Shown here: in pieces, positions 1-8,627 of the stretch
How the letters are laid out: the number at the start of each line of letters is the position of its first letter
Position numbering within the stretch: the stretch's first letter is position 1
From: Simiduia sp. 21SJ11W-1
GTDB taxonomy: Bacteria; Pseudomonadota; Gammaproteobacteria; Pseudomonadales; Cellvibrionaceae
Assembly (NCBI RefSeq): GCF_024138675.1
Contig: NZ_CP090959.1
Span: forward strand, 1,581,501-1,645,500
Direction: 5' to 3'
DNA: 64,000 nucleotides
Translations under genes and position numbers: made by a program
The notes under the pieces: model-generated
What the model was told of the DNA's origin: nothing
The model's input: only the letters and a program-made list of their open reading frames with translations
Databases searched by the model: none

Positions 1-1
1 G

Positions 2-3000
2 CGCTATGTGGTGCCCAGCGATCAGATTTTTGCCCTGTTAAAAACTGCCCATGGTGCAGCCGGTGTTGAACGTTACGAGCGCAAAAAAGCCTACCTGTGC
101 CGTTTATATGGTGCGCTGAAGGGCCGCGATGATGCGGTATCCGAGCGCGAGGCGCTCAATGCCGCGCGCGCGTTTTCGCGGTTTATGGCCTACAAGCCGA
201 TTCGCGCCATCGACGATTTTGTGGCCACCGAAATTCTTGAGCCCAAAGACATGGGTGACGCCGTGCGCGATGTGTCGGCGATGCTCAAGCGTATTCACAC
301 CATGGAAGCCGATGCCCGCGCTGTGCAAGAAAGTGCACAACGGTTAAAAGGCGCACGCGATAGCGCAGATACTTTTATTGACCAATGGCTGGCCATGCAA
401 AAGCTGCGCTACGCCGGAGCGCGCCGCCACTACAACGAAAGCCAGGGCCGCTATTTGCGAGCCAAAGAGCGCCAATCGGCATTGCTGGCCGGGCTTGAAG
501 TTAACGCCCGCGATGCCGAAGTGGCGAAAGACCGGATTGCCGGCTTGCAACAAGAGCTTAACGAGCTGCACCTGCAGCAGCTGCAGGTGCCGGCGCTGCG
601 CGACAAGGTGGCGCTAGAGGCCCAACGTGACAAACTTGAATCGGCCATTCATCGCGCAACTGTGCCGCTGTTACAAGATATTAGCCAATTAAAGCAGGCC
701 CAAACGGCTGCCGATGAACTGCTTAAGGTTCAGGGGCAACCCGCAGCTTGGCCCGCCTTGCGCACGCCCGCGCTCAAAAAGCGGCTGGCTGCTATTGCCC
801 AGCGTCAGGCCGGTGAACCCGTTGCCCTGCACGAGCTCACCAATAAAGACTGGATCGATTTAAGCCCACTAGAGCAACACTTGGATCAGGCGCAGGCGCT
901 GCAAGCGCAGCACAACGCCTGGGTTGATGTTTGGCTTGCGCCCGATCAGGGCTTGCTGCAAACCCTTCAGCGCGATTTGGATCGCGAGCGTCAACAACTT
1001 GAAAAATTAGAGCGCCAGGTTCAATCGAAACAGGCCGAAATATCCCAGCTTGAAGGTCAGCAGGTTAACTACCCGGCCTTTGTGCGCGTGGCGCTCGATG
1101 CCCTGCGCAAGCAGCTGCCGCAGGCCGATGCCCGGGTGCTGTGTGACCATGTAGAGGTGACAGATCCCGCCTGGCAGAATGCCATTGAAGGCTATGTTGG
1201 CGGTGCACGCTTTGGCATTTTGGTTGCAGAAGAGTATGAGGCAGAAGCCATACAGCTATTGCGCGCCATGCCCGGGCGAGACAATCGCGCGCGGGTGATT
1301 CAGGGCAGCAAAGCCCGGGCCGATGCCGATAAGCTTCGCGATGAAGGCGACTCTCTGGTGAGCGTGTTGTCTTTCAGCCATGAAACAGCCCGCCACTACA
1401 TGCAGGCAAGCTATGGCCAGGTGAAGCGTGTGAAAGATGCGGCCGCCCTCAAAGGTGTAAGGCGCGGTATTACCGTTGATGCCTTGGGCGCTGCAAATTA
1501 TGCGCTGTTTCGTTGCGATCTGGACGACGGTGATTTGGTGTTTGGCCACCATGCGCGCGAGCGCGCGCAGGCGGCAAAAAAGCAAGAACTCGACGAATTG
1601 TTTGCGCTACTCAATGCCAGCCGCACATCCATTGCCTCGCTGGAGGCAGTATACGCCTTGGTGCGGCCATTGGCGGCTTGCCGCTACGCCGATGGTTTGC
1701 AATCGCTGCTGGATTTACAGCGCGAACTGGATGCCACCAGCCAGCGCATGGAGCGTTTGGCGCTGGAAGATCACGGCGCATTAACTGAAACCATGGCCAA
1801 AGTGGAGGTGCAGCTTGCCGAGCAAAAACAAAAGGCCGAGCAACTGCAAGACCAGCGCATTGAGCTTGAAGCCGAGCGCCGCACAGTAGATGCCGAGTGC
1901 AAGAAACTCAATGCCCAGCAGGACGACACCCTCGCGGTGCTGGAAACCGCCGAAGATAACCTTGCCGCGGTGGGGCGGCTTTGGCAGGCGTTCGACCCGG
2001 AACAAGCCATAGCAGAGGCAGACGACTGGGCGGCAAATCGTACGCTAATTCAGCTGGAGGCCGAGCGCGAAGAAATTCACTCGGGCCTGGGCCGTGTGTT
2101 GCGGCGCATAGACAGCGCGCTAATGGAGCACAATTTAGCCGCCCAGGCACCCGATCGCATCCTGTTTGAGCCGCACTTGGGCGAGCTTGCGGGCGAGCAA
2201 AATTTTGAATCTGTGTGCCAGCTTCAACGCCAGCTTGATAGCCTCTATAACCGGCTGAAGAACAATATTCTGGCCAATCGCCAGGCCGACATCAGCGCCA
2301 TGCGCCACAGCTTTAACAATGCCTTTGTTACCAACTTGTGCCATGCCATCTATCAGTCGATCAACGACGGCAAGCAAACCCTGGAGCAGCTCAATCAGGA
2401 GCTTGAGAGCCACCGTTTCGGTGCAGACCGTGAAAGATTTTATTTCGGCTATGCCTGGGTGCCGGAGTTCAAAGAGTATTGGCAGTTCTTTAAGGCCATT
2501 ATCGACAACCCCGCGCTCGGCGACGGTGAATCGTTGTTTGAGATGAAGCTGGATAAAAAGCATCAGCGTGTACGCGACAAGCTTATGGCCATGCTGCTGG
2601 ACGACAACGAGCAGCAAGCGCTAAAGGAGTTGGCGCGCCTGGCGGATTACCGCAACTACCGCCGCTACGAGATTTACAAAGAGCCGCAAGGCAAGGCGCC
2701 AATTGCTCTAAGCCAATACGGCACGGGCTCTGGTGGCCAGCTTGAAACACCTGCCTATATTATTCGCAGCGCCGCCATTACCTCTGCCTTTAAGTTTAAT
2801 GAGGGGCGCAATCATCTGCGCATGGTGCTGGTGGATGAAGCCTTCAGCAAGATGGATGAACACCGCTCCAAAGAGGTGATTGGCTACCTTACGGAGTCGC
2901 TGGGCTTGCAATTGATGTTTATCATGCCATCCAGCAAATCGGGGCCATTCCTTGATTTGATCAGTAACCAGTTTGTGTTTAGCAAGTGCGCCACCGCCAA

Positions 3001-3151
3001 ACCCATTGGGGAGCTGCATTCGCGGGTGCTGGTAGATCGTCAGGTGCTCAACCGCGAAGCTGTGCGCGAATTAATGGATGTGCATCGCCAAACGCTCAGG
3101 CATCAGGCCAGTATCGATTTTCTGGACGAGCTGGCAACGCTGGAGCAATAG
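2..3151 (+). CDS. SMC-like ATPase (MukB/MksB/JetC type), 5' end missing
   Basis: C-terminal part of a large condensin-like ATPase; the reading frame is open to the window edge, so the N-terminal Walker A head lies outside. Visible parts are long charged heptad-rich coiled-coil stretches (about residues 85-245, 300-350 and 560-650, counted from the GTG at 8), a globular hinge-like middle (about 360-540), then the C-terminal head with an ABC signature (TGSGGQLETP, about 904) and a Walker B (MVLVDEAFSKMD, about 938). This layout fits the SbcC/MukB-like Walker B families that include MksB of MksBEF condensins and JetC of Wadjet plasmid-defence systems. The gene ends its operon: the next gene is an unrelated kinase, so no JetD/MksG nuclease follows directly. 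Whether this is a chromosome condensin or a defence subunit depends on the unseen upstream genes. Confidence 0.8.
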   Translation, partial: RYVVPSDQIFALLKTAHGAAGVERYERKKAYLCRLYGALKGRDDAVSEREALNAARAFSRFMAYKPIRAIDDFVATEILEPKDMGDAVRDVSAMLKRIHTMEADARAVQESAQRLKGARDSADTFIDQWLAMQKLRYAGARRHYNESQGRYLRAKERQSALLAGLEVNARDAEVAKDRIAGLQQELNELHLQQLQVPALRDKVALEAQRDKLESAIHRATVPLLQDISQLKQAQTAADELLKVQGQPAAWPALRTPALKKRLAAIAQRQAGEPVALHELTNKDWIDLSPLEQHLDQAQALQAQHNAWVDVWLAPDQGLLQTLQRDLDRERQQLEKLERQVQSKQAEISQLEGQQVNYPAFVRVALDALRKQLPQADARVLCDHVEVTDPAWQNAIEGYVGGARFGILVAEEYEAEAIQLLRAMPGRDNRARVIQGSKARADADKLRDEGDSLVSVLSFSHETARHYMQASYGQVKRVKDAAALKGVRRGITVDALGAANYALFRCDLDDGDLVFGHHARERAQAAKKQELDELFALLNASRTSIASLEAVYALVRPLAACRYADGLQSLLDLQRELDATSQRMERLALEDHGALTETMAKVEVQLAEQKQKAEQLQDQRIELEAERRTVDAECKKLNAQQDDTLAVLETAEDNLAAVGRLWQAFDPEQAIAEADDWAANRTLIQLEAEREEIHSGLGRVLRRIDSALMEHNLAAQAPDRILFEPHLGELAGEQNFESVCQLQRQLDSLYNRLKNNILANRQADISAMRHSFNNAFVTNLCHAIYQSINDGKQTLEQLNQELESHRFGADRERFYFGYAWVPEFKEYWQFFKAIIDNPALGDGESLFEMKLDKKHQRVRDKLMAMLLDDNEQQALKELARLADYRNYRRYEIYKEPQGKAPIALSQYGTGSGGQLETPAYIIRSAAITSAFKFNEGRNHLRMVLVDEAFSKMDEHRSKEVIGYLTESLGLQLMFIMPSSKSGPFLDLISNQFVFSKCATAKPIGELHSRVLVDRQVLNREAVRELMDVHRQTLRHQASIDFLDELATLEQ

Positions 3152-3233
3152 GCGCCTGAATTTCGTTATTTGCAGAGCCTGCCGGGCTGCCCTAGTCTTA
3201 GGGGAATAAGATTAGGGCGGTTGGGCCTTGCGC

Positions 3234-5594
3234 ATGTGGCGATATCTAACGATTCATCTGTGTCTATTGTTGGCGCTGGCGGCCGATTGCCGGGCAGAAC
3301 TGGTAGCCTATGAGCAGCCGCCAATCACTATCGATCGCTCGCCACTGAATCTCTCCATCAGCCGGCATTTTGTTTATTTCGAAGATTTAAGCGGCGGCGT
3401 GGATTATCGGGCTATCCACCTGGTGGCCCAGGATGCACACTGGCTGCCGGTACCCGATAGAGATGCCACACTAGGTAATGTCCGCCACCCGGTGTGGCTG
3501 CACGTCAAGCTTGAAAATGCAGGTGCTGCGGGCAACTGGTTTTTACAGATCAAGAATGCAAGTATTGACCAGGTTGATGTGTATTTCGAGCGTCGCTCCG
3601 GCGCACTAGAGCACTACCACTACACCGCCAAGATGGCGGTTAAAGCGCGCCCCTTTCCCCATTCGGATTTTGTGGCTCCATTAAAAGTGGAAGCCAGTGA
3701 AACGCTCAATGTCTGGATTCGTGCTACCAGCAGTGGTTGGCTGGACTTGCCGGCTGTATTGCAAGATGAGGCCAGCTTTCACCACTCAAGCATAGTCACA
3801 GCGACCTTTGCCGGGCTTTTTTACGGCATTGCCTTGGCAATGGTGCTGTATAACTTCTTCTTGTTTGTTGCGCTGCGCGATTGGGCCTACCTCTACTACA
3901 TTGGTTTCACCTTTTCGCTGGCGATGGTGTTTGCCTCCATAGACGGTATCGTTTTCGGGTATTTATTTTCAGGCTTTGCGTTAACAAGCGCAGTGAGCCA
4001 GGTGTTTTGGGCGTCTATCACGCAAATTTTCGGTTGCGCGTTCGCCATTTCCTTTCTCTCGTTAAAAAAGCGTTCGCCCACGTTGTTGTTACTCTTTCAA
4101 ATATTGTTGGTGCTGTGCATAACGCCCTTGATCTTTTTGCCTTTTATTCAGGTTGGGCACTTGTTTAATTTAACCACTGCAACTGCATTGATAACGTTTG
4201 TGGTATTTATTGGCGCGGGTGGTGCTATGTGGTACCAGGGTTATAGCTATGCAAAATACTATACCCTGGCCTGGGGGGCTTTATGTGCTATTGCGGTGTT
4301 TGTGTGTGCTGCGGTACTGGGCATTATTGATGCAAGTATTAATCAGTTGTTTGCGTGGTTCAGGCTGAGTGCGGTTATAGAAATGATGCTGTTAGCACTT
4401 GCTCTGGCTGCGCGCATTCAGTACCTGCAGCAAACTCAGCGCGAGGTGCTGTATGAAAGCCAGGCAAAAACAGATTTAATTGCCAGAGTGTCGCAGGAAA
4501 TTCGAACCCCCATGAATGGCATTTTGGGGTTGTCTGAATTGTTAAGAGAACACCTGACAAACGATACCGCCCGCAAATACAACAGTTTGATCTACCAATC
4601 GGGCTCTGCTCTATTGGGGATCATTAACGACCTGTTAGACCTTGCCAAAATTCAATCGCAAAAAATTGTACTTGAAGAGGTAAATTTTAATTTACACCAG
4701 TTGTGTGAAGAGTGCGTAAAGGCATTTCAACCCAAGGCGCAAGAGAAGGGGCTTACCCTTGAGTGCCAGGTTGCTGAGGATGTCCCGCTTTTTGTGCGTG
4801 GCGATCAGGCCAGGCTAAAGCAGGTGCTGATGAACTTTATTGCCAATGGCTGCAAATATACCGAGCGCGGTGAGATTGTATTGAAGCTCACCCGGGCTGC
4901 AGACGAGCAGCATCCTCACCGGTTAAAGTTTATGGTTCGTGATACTGGCCCGGGTATTGATGCAGAGCGGGCTGCGGTTATTTTTGACGGCGAAGCGGGC
5001 CTCGTGGGCAACCCCTCGGGCGGTGGCAGGGGGTTGGGGCTTTATATCAGCAAGCAGCTGGTAAACCTGATGGGCGGTAAGGTGGGGGTTACAAGCCTAC
5101 CGGGTGATGGCGCGAGCTTTTGGTTACTTTTGTCACTGGAGCCTGTGGATGCCTCTGATCTTGTGGTATCAGAGGTTGACGGCCAGGTGCGTTTTCAAAA
5201 GCATCTACACATTTTGGTTGCCGAAGACAATCGCGTGAATCAAGTGGTTATTCAAAAAATGCTGGAACGCTTGGGGCACCAAGTGTTGCTTGCGGAAAAC
5301 GGCGCTCAGGCGGTTGCGCTGTTTAAATCCCGCAAAGGGCAATTTGATTTGATTTTGATGGATTGCGATATGCCGGTGATGGACGGTTTTGAGGCAACCC
5401 GCGAGATTCGGGCGCTGAGCATAGAGCAAGGTTGGACCCAAATTCCTATTTGGGCGCTAACAGCCCATGTGCAGCCCCACAGTAAAGAGCAGTGCGTGGC
5501 AGCGGGAATGAACGATCACCTGAGTAAGCCCATCCAGTCATCAAGCCTTGCGCAGGCATTAAAAGGGGTGGAGCAACTGGTGCAAAAGTTCTAA
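3234..5594 (+). CDS. Hybrid 7TMR-DISM sensor kinase with degenerate H-box
   Basis: Membrane sensor of the 7TMR-DISM class. It has a signal peptide (about 1-23, ending DCRA), an extracellular beta-sandwich of the 7TMR-DISMED2 kind (about 30-175), seven hydrophobic helices (about 185-400), a HisKA helix pair, a HATPase domain with N box (NFIANGCKYT), DTGPGID and GRGLGL motifs, and a C-terminal receiver with the acidic pair EDN, acceptor Asp in LMDCDMP and a KP motif. The H-box reads VSQEIRTPMNG, so the usual phospho-acceptor His is Gln (CAG at 4494-4496) although the rest of the box is conserved. The start could be ATG 3234 or TTG 3228; neither has a strong ribosome site. No response-regulator gene is adjacent. 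It may be a pseudokinase, like RetS-type modulators that act on another kinase, but that is inference. Confidence 0.9.
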   Translation: MWRYLTIHLCLLLALAADCRAELVAYEQPPITIDRSPLNLSISRHFVYFEDLSGGVDYRAIHLVAQDAHWLPVPDRDATLGNVRHPVWLHVKLENAGAAGNWFLQIKNASIDQVDVYFERRSGALEHYHYTAKMAVKARPFPHSDFVAPLKVEASETLNVWIRATSSGWLDLPAVLQDEASFHHSSIVTATFAGLFYGIALAMVLYNFFLFVALRDWAYLYYIGFTFSLAMVFASIDGIVFGYLFSGFALTSAVSQVFWASITQIFGCAFAISFLSLKKRSPTLLLLFQILLVLCITPLIFLPFIQVGHLFNLTTATALITFVVFIGAGGAMWYQGYSYAKYYTLAWGALCAIAVFVCAAVLGIIDASINQLFAWFRLSAVIEMMLLALALAARIQYLQQTQREVLYESQAKTDLIARVSQEIRTPMNGILGLSELLREHLTNDTARKYNSLIYQSGSALLGIINDLLDLAKIQSQKIVLEEVNFNLHQLCEECVKAFQPKAQEKGLTLECQVAEDVPLFVRGDQARLKQVLMNFIANGCKYTERGEIVLKLTRAADEQHPHRLKFMVRDTGPGIDAERAAVIFDGEAGLVGNPSGGGRGLGLYISKQLVNLMGGKVGVTSLPGDGASFWLLLSLEPVDASDLVVSEVDGQVRFQKHLHILVAEDNRVNQVVIQKMLERLGHQVLLAENGAQAVALFKSRKGQFDLILMDCDMPVMDGFEATREIRALSIEQGWTQIPIWALTAHVQPHSKEQCVAAGMNDHLSKPIQSSSLAQALKGVEQLVQKF

Positions 5595-5781
5595 AAATCA
5601 CAAACCACACGCTTTACCTCCCTCGGCTGCTCAACTAACATGTTCTTTCGTACCACCTAGTAGGCGCGCACTTTCCTTGGCTTGCTGTATCCGTTCTGGA
5701 AGAGCTAGCTGGGTAAGCAGTTAACTATTTGATTTTGTTAGATAAAGGAAAGGGGGAAACCCCGGCCAAGGAGCAGGGCAT

Positions 5782-6060
5782 ATGTCATTTCAGCAAAACT
5801 CCGGCCTTTCTGTACGAGAAATTTACCATCGTCATTTTGGCCTTTGCCGACTAATCTACTTCGCCGCCAGCCGTGTCTGGCTGGGCTTTGGAGAGCATCA
5901 GGAGCTGTTGTCTGCACCTGATGTGCGCGGCTACCCGGATCTGGCCAAGTTGTTCTTGGTGACCTATCTCGATGAAGACCAGCTAACCTATCTGCAGGTG
6001 CTAGAGCCAGGCTATGAGCCAGATTGCATGGTGCTGCCCAATCGCCGCGCCTCCGCCTAA
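5782..6060 (+). CDS. Small protein of unknown function (92 aa)
   Basis: Not recognised. AAGGAG sits 8 bases before the ATG, which is why I treat this frame as real rather than the overlapping minus-strand frame. The product is soluble-looking, rich in Leu, Tyr and acidic residues, with no signal peptide, membrane segment or Cys motif. It stands alone between the sensor kinase and a convergent secreted TPR-like gene, and an upstream spacer of about 190 bases could hold its promoter. Confidence 0.55.
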   Translation: MSFQQNSGLSVREIYHRHFGLCRLIYFAASRVWLGFGEHQELLSAPDVRGYPDLAKLFLVTYLDEDQLTYLQVLEPGYEPDCMVLPNRRASA

Positions 6061-6090
6061 ACCGCGCCACCGCTTGATGCGCGTGCGGGG

Positions 6091-7008
6091 CTAGCCCCGC
6101 CGCTGCAGGGTTTTAATAAGTACCGACAGCGCCTTTTCAAGTTCCGCGCGCGCCACCTTGTTCGGCTTCACAACTATCCACGGATCGATGGATTCCGGTT
6201 TGGTAAACCAGCAGGCCTCGCCAAAATCCAAATTCTTACCGCACTCGGCACTCAGGTAGGGATTCACGCCAAAGGCACTGAACTGGTAGCCGCTTATTTT
6301 TGCCGCACGCTTGCCCGAGTTGTTGCTAGGGTCTTGCTTTATTACCGTCGCAATACGATTGCCTGAAACCTTTAGTTGAAAATACCCGCCCGCGTAGTTG
6401 CTACTGGCGGGCAGCGCATAAAACTTAAGCAGACTATTAATGTGGCGGGTGAGCGCTGTGGCATCACTGCCGGTTTTATAGAGTTGCTTGAGCTGGGCTG
6501 TGTATTGGGCATCACTCTTGCCATCGGAAATGCCGCCCCATTGCAGTAGATCGCCGCTGGATTTCTCCAGGGGCTTGGGTTGCTTGCGACGCTTCAGGTC
6601 GGTTATTGCAGCCAGGCTTTGCTGATAAAACCGCGCATTTTTGCCAGCCTGATTAACGTAGCGGGTAAAGTGATCGGTTGCTTGGGTGTACTGGCTTTCG
6701 TTTGCCAGTATCTGGCCTTTAAAAAAATGGTATTCGTTGGGCAGACTAATGCCGAGCTTGGCAATATCCGCCAGGTGTTGTTCGGCACTGGCGTATTGGT
6801 TGTCTGCCAGTGCCTGTTCTGCCGCCAGTAGCAAGCGGTCGGCTTCAAACTCCGGTGCCAGGCTCGCCCCATGGGTACGCCCGGCTGCGGCAAGCGCAAT
6901 AACCACTAACAGTACGGCTAGAAAGGGGCGTGCCAAAAATTGCCGCACAACCGGGTGGCGTGTGGCTGCGGTATTGCGCGAGCGCTGGAGATGAAAGAGT
7001 GGATGCAT
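6091..7008 (-). CDS. Membrane-anchored or exported protein with TPR-like repeats
   Basis: Product of about 305 residues with a basic N-terminus and one hydrophobic segment (about 27-48, FLAVLLVVIALAAAG) that acts as a signal peptide or anchor, followed by helical TPR-like repeats (about 55-135) of the kind found in cell-envelope scaffolds. The C-terminal half (about 150-305) has two Cys (SAECGKNLDFGEACW) that could form a disulphide in the periplasm; I do not recognise its fold. The start at 7008 is chosen because AGGAG precedes it at good spacing; the frame is open 25 codons further up without a ribosome site. A perfect GC palindrome (6085-6100) overlaps the stop codon. Confidence 0.75.
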   Translation of the reverse strand: MHPLFHLQRSRNTAATRHPVVRQFLARPFLAVLLVVIALAAAGRTHGASLAPEFEADRLLLAAEQALADNQYASAEQHLADIAKLGISLPNEYHFFKGQILANESQYTQATDHFTRYVNQAGKNARFYQQSLAAITDLKRRKQPKPLEKSSGDLLQWGGISDGKSDAQYTAQLKQLYKTGSDATALTRHINSLLKFYALPASSNYAGGYFQLKVSGNRIATVIKQDPSNNSGKRAAKISGYQFSAFGVNPYLSAECGKNLDFGEACWFTKPESIDPWIVVKPNKVARAELEKALSVLIKTLQRRG

Positions 7009-7194
7009 TGTGATCTCCTGATAAGGCCCATGGGTATTTTTCGCCCTTGAAATTACCCACTCATTCGATTGGGGCAGATGCACTTAAGTGGGCAGGGCTA
7101 CCATTAGGGCTAAGCGAAAAGGCTTTCACCCATGCACGATGAGTGTGCGCGTAACAGGCTAAACATAGCACTCGGGAGAGGGGGGCGGCAATGC

Positions 7195-7242
7195 ACTGGC
7201 ACCGGTTTTGATAACTTTAAACTGCTTGTCACCGGTGCCAGT
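7195..7242. repeat. 12-bp perfect inverted repeat downstream of the HPF-like gene
   Basis: The arms ACTGGCACCGGT (7195-7206) and ACCGGTGCCAGT (7231-7242) are exact complements separated by 24 bases. It lies just past the stop of the HPF-type gene, where transcripts from the right would end. There is no T-run, so it may be a transcript-stabilising hairpin or a protein site rather than a simple terminator. Confidence 0.6.
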
Positions 7243-7248
7243 AAAAGC

Positions 7249-7617
7249 CTAACTGGCGATATCCAAATCTTCAGGTTGTTCCAGCCAATCGTTTTTATTT
7301 ACGTGGCGTTTGGCCCGCTGCTTGCCAGTTTGTTCTTTAATGGCGCGCTCAGCGGCTGCGAAAGTCTCACGAACAGCCACAGGCGCTTGTTCGTCTGCAT
7401 GGCTAATGTTGATGAGCTTGCCATTTAGCTGCATCTCAAGGCTTACATCAAATGCACTGCCTTTGTGGTGGTGCTGATGGGGGGCGTTGATAACCACGCG
7501 CTGTATTTGCAGGCGGTCTGACAGGCGGTGAAGCTTTTGAAGCTTTTTCTCGATGGTGGCATTCAATGCCGGTGAAGCATCCAGGTCTCGGTACACAACA
7601 TTTGCAGCTAACTTCAT
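7249..7617 (-). CDS. HPF/RaiA-family ribosome-associated protein
   Basis: Product of 122 residues with the small alpha/beta fold of the sigma-54-modulation/HPF/YfiA family: N-terminal strand, LNATIEKKLQKLHRLSDR helix, VVINAPHQHHHKG strand with a His-rich turn, then DVSLEMQLNGKLINISHADEQAPVAV and a charged C-terminal helix. Members bind the 30S decoding centre and inactivate or hibernate ribosomes in stress. The variant Q-x-HHHKG region and short tail fit the HPF/RaiA-domain proteins often found near heat-shock genes; here hsp20 lies 540 bases away, divergently. The ATG at 7617 has AAGGAG 7 bases upstream, and the longer frame is rejected. Confidence 0.85.
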   Translation of the reverse strand: MKLAANVVYRDLDASPALNATIEKKLQKLHRLSDRLQIQRVVINAPHQHHHKGSAFDVSLEMQLNGKLINISHADEQAPVAVRETFAAAERAIKEQTGKQRAKRHVNKNDWLEQPEDLDIAS

Positions 7618-7874
7618 AGAAGTGCTCCTTGGTTTTCGTGACTTTTCAGGACGTCCTGAGGTACATATTGTCACTAGGGGCTAAAAATTCAACTGTTTTT
7701 TTCACAAAAATATGAAATAAAAAATTGAACTAAACGCTCGGCACCCAATCCGGGCGGCAAGCCCCGGCTACCCTCAAGGCTGGCGGGGTGCCACCCTTAC
7801 CCCTTTGGGGAGAACGGCTGGCAGCTATCAGGCCCGCGGGGGGTGAAAAGCCTAAGGCGTTTGGAGTGCGGCTG

Positions 7875-7903
7875 GCTGCAGGCTACAAGCTAAAGCCTGC
7901 AGC
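7875..7903. repeat. Intergenic 10-bp perfect hairpin
   Basis: GCTGCAGGCT (7875-7884) and AGCCTGCAGC (7894-7903) are exact complements around a 9-base loop, with weaker pairing continuing outward (GGCTG against GTTGGCC). It sits in the gene-free 7618-8155 stretch between the divergent HPF-like and hsp20 genes. Otherwise the 7618-7870 part holds only AT-rich sequence, likely the HPF promoter, and a second loose inverted pair (GGCACCC near 7740, GGGTGCC near 7785). Confidence 0.5.
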
Positions 7904-8039
7904 GTTGGCCTTTAAACTTAATTGGCTCAATAGGTGCGAGCCTGCGCTTTGTGGGAGCGGGGTAATAGCAGCCGCAAAGATGGATGCCAAGCTGTTCAAG
8001 GCTAAACACAAGGTCAATAAACTGTTTTTACTTACGGGG

Positions 8040-8066
8040 TTGAAAAACTATATGGCGCACTTATAT
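8040..8066 (+). promoter_or_regulatory. Candidate promoter of hsp20
   Basis: TTGAAA (8040-8045) followed after 15 bases by TTATAT (8061-8066). The -35 matches the shared part of sigma-70 and sigma-32 sites, while the -10 is closer to sigma-70; a good CCCCAT sigma-32 -10 is not evident. Initiation near 8072 would give a leader of about 85 bases, the usual size for a ROSE leader. Confidence 0.35.
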
Positions 8067-8103
8067 AGCTATTGTGCCGCCGGATACGGGGCACAAAATT
8101 ATC

Positions 8104-8158
8104 GCCGGATCAAAAGATCGGCATCACAATTTATTGCTCTATTGAGGATAATATTATG
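8104..8158 (+). ncRNA. ROSE-like RNA thermometer in the hsp20 leader
   Basis: The last hairpin before the start codon pairs TTGCTC (8134-8139) with GAGGAT (8144-8149) around a 4-base loop, hiding the Shine-Dalgarno GAGGA, and is followed by ATG at 8156. The UUGCU/AGGA pairing with its G-G opposition is the hallmark of ROSE elements of small heat-shock genes, and the spacing and sequence closely resemble the final hairpin of the classic Bradyrhizobium ROSE1. An upstream hairpin (8104-8122, GCCGGATC and GATCGGC around AAAA) gives the expected multi-stem layout. Function (melting on heat shock) is inferred from the family. Confidence 0.75.
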
Positions 8159-8602
8159 CGTAACATAGACCTTACCCCATTTTATCGTTCAACTATCGGT
8201 TTTGATCGCTTGGCGAGCGTGCTTGATTCACTGACTCAAGCCGAGCAAAACCAATCTGCCTACCCACCCTACAATATCGAGTTAATGGGTGAAGACGCCT
8301 ATCGCATTACCATGGCCGTTGCCGGGTTCAGCGAGGCAGATATCGATATTCAGATTGACCAAAATAAGCTCACGGTTATAGGCAGTAAAGCCGGAGAAAA
8401 ATCTGCCGGGCAGTTTTTACATCAGGGTATTGCCGAGCGAAATTTCGAGCGTCGCTTTCAATTGGCAGACTACGTAAGGGTGGAAGGTGCAAGCCTTAAT
8501 AATGGGTTGCTGCACGTAGATTTAGTGCGTGAAATTCCGGATGCCATGAAGCCGCGTAAAATTTCCATAAACCGCAAAGACCCTTCCCTAAAAGTGGCGT
8601 AA
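8156..8602 (+). CDS. Small heat-shock protein, Hsp20/IbpA type
   Basis: Product of 148 residues with the IbpA-like N-terminus (RNIDLTPFYRSTIGFDRL) and an alpha-crystallin domain (about 33-128: YPPYNIELMGEDAYRITMAVAGF, then FERRFQLADYVRVEGASLNNGLLHVDL). A C-terminal PRKISI gives the I-x-I tail that docks into neighbouring subunits. It is an ATP-independent holdase that binds unfolding proteins in the cytoplasm for later refolding by DnaK/ClpB. The ATG at 8156 is fixed by GAGGA at 8144-8148, which lies inside the predicted thermometer hairpin. The frame is open upstream, but that part is leader. Confidence 0.93.
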   Translation: MRNIDLTPFYRSTIGFDRLASVLDSLTQAEQNQSAYPPYNIELMGEDAYRITMAVAGFSEADIDIQIDQNKLTVIGSKAGEKSAGQFLHQGIAERNFERRFQLADYVRVEGASLNNGLLHVDLVREIPDAMKPRKISINRKDPSLKVA

Positions 8603-8627
8603 CCCTTCGCCATAGAGGCAATATATT

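Noticed and set aside
2-3151. Calling the gene mukB
   Set aside because: True MukB is about 1480 residues and comes with mukEF; the length and genome ScpAB favour the Mks/Jet branch.
5738-6070. 110-residue minus-strand ORF
   Set aside because: Arg/Pro-rich mirror of the better-supported plus-strand gene at 5782, which has AAGGAG.
7788-8168. 126-residue plus-strand ORF before hsp20
   Set aside because: No ribosome site, odd composition, and it runs over the promoter and thermometer region into hsp20.
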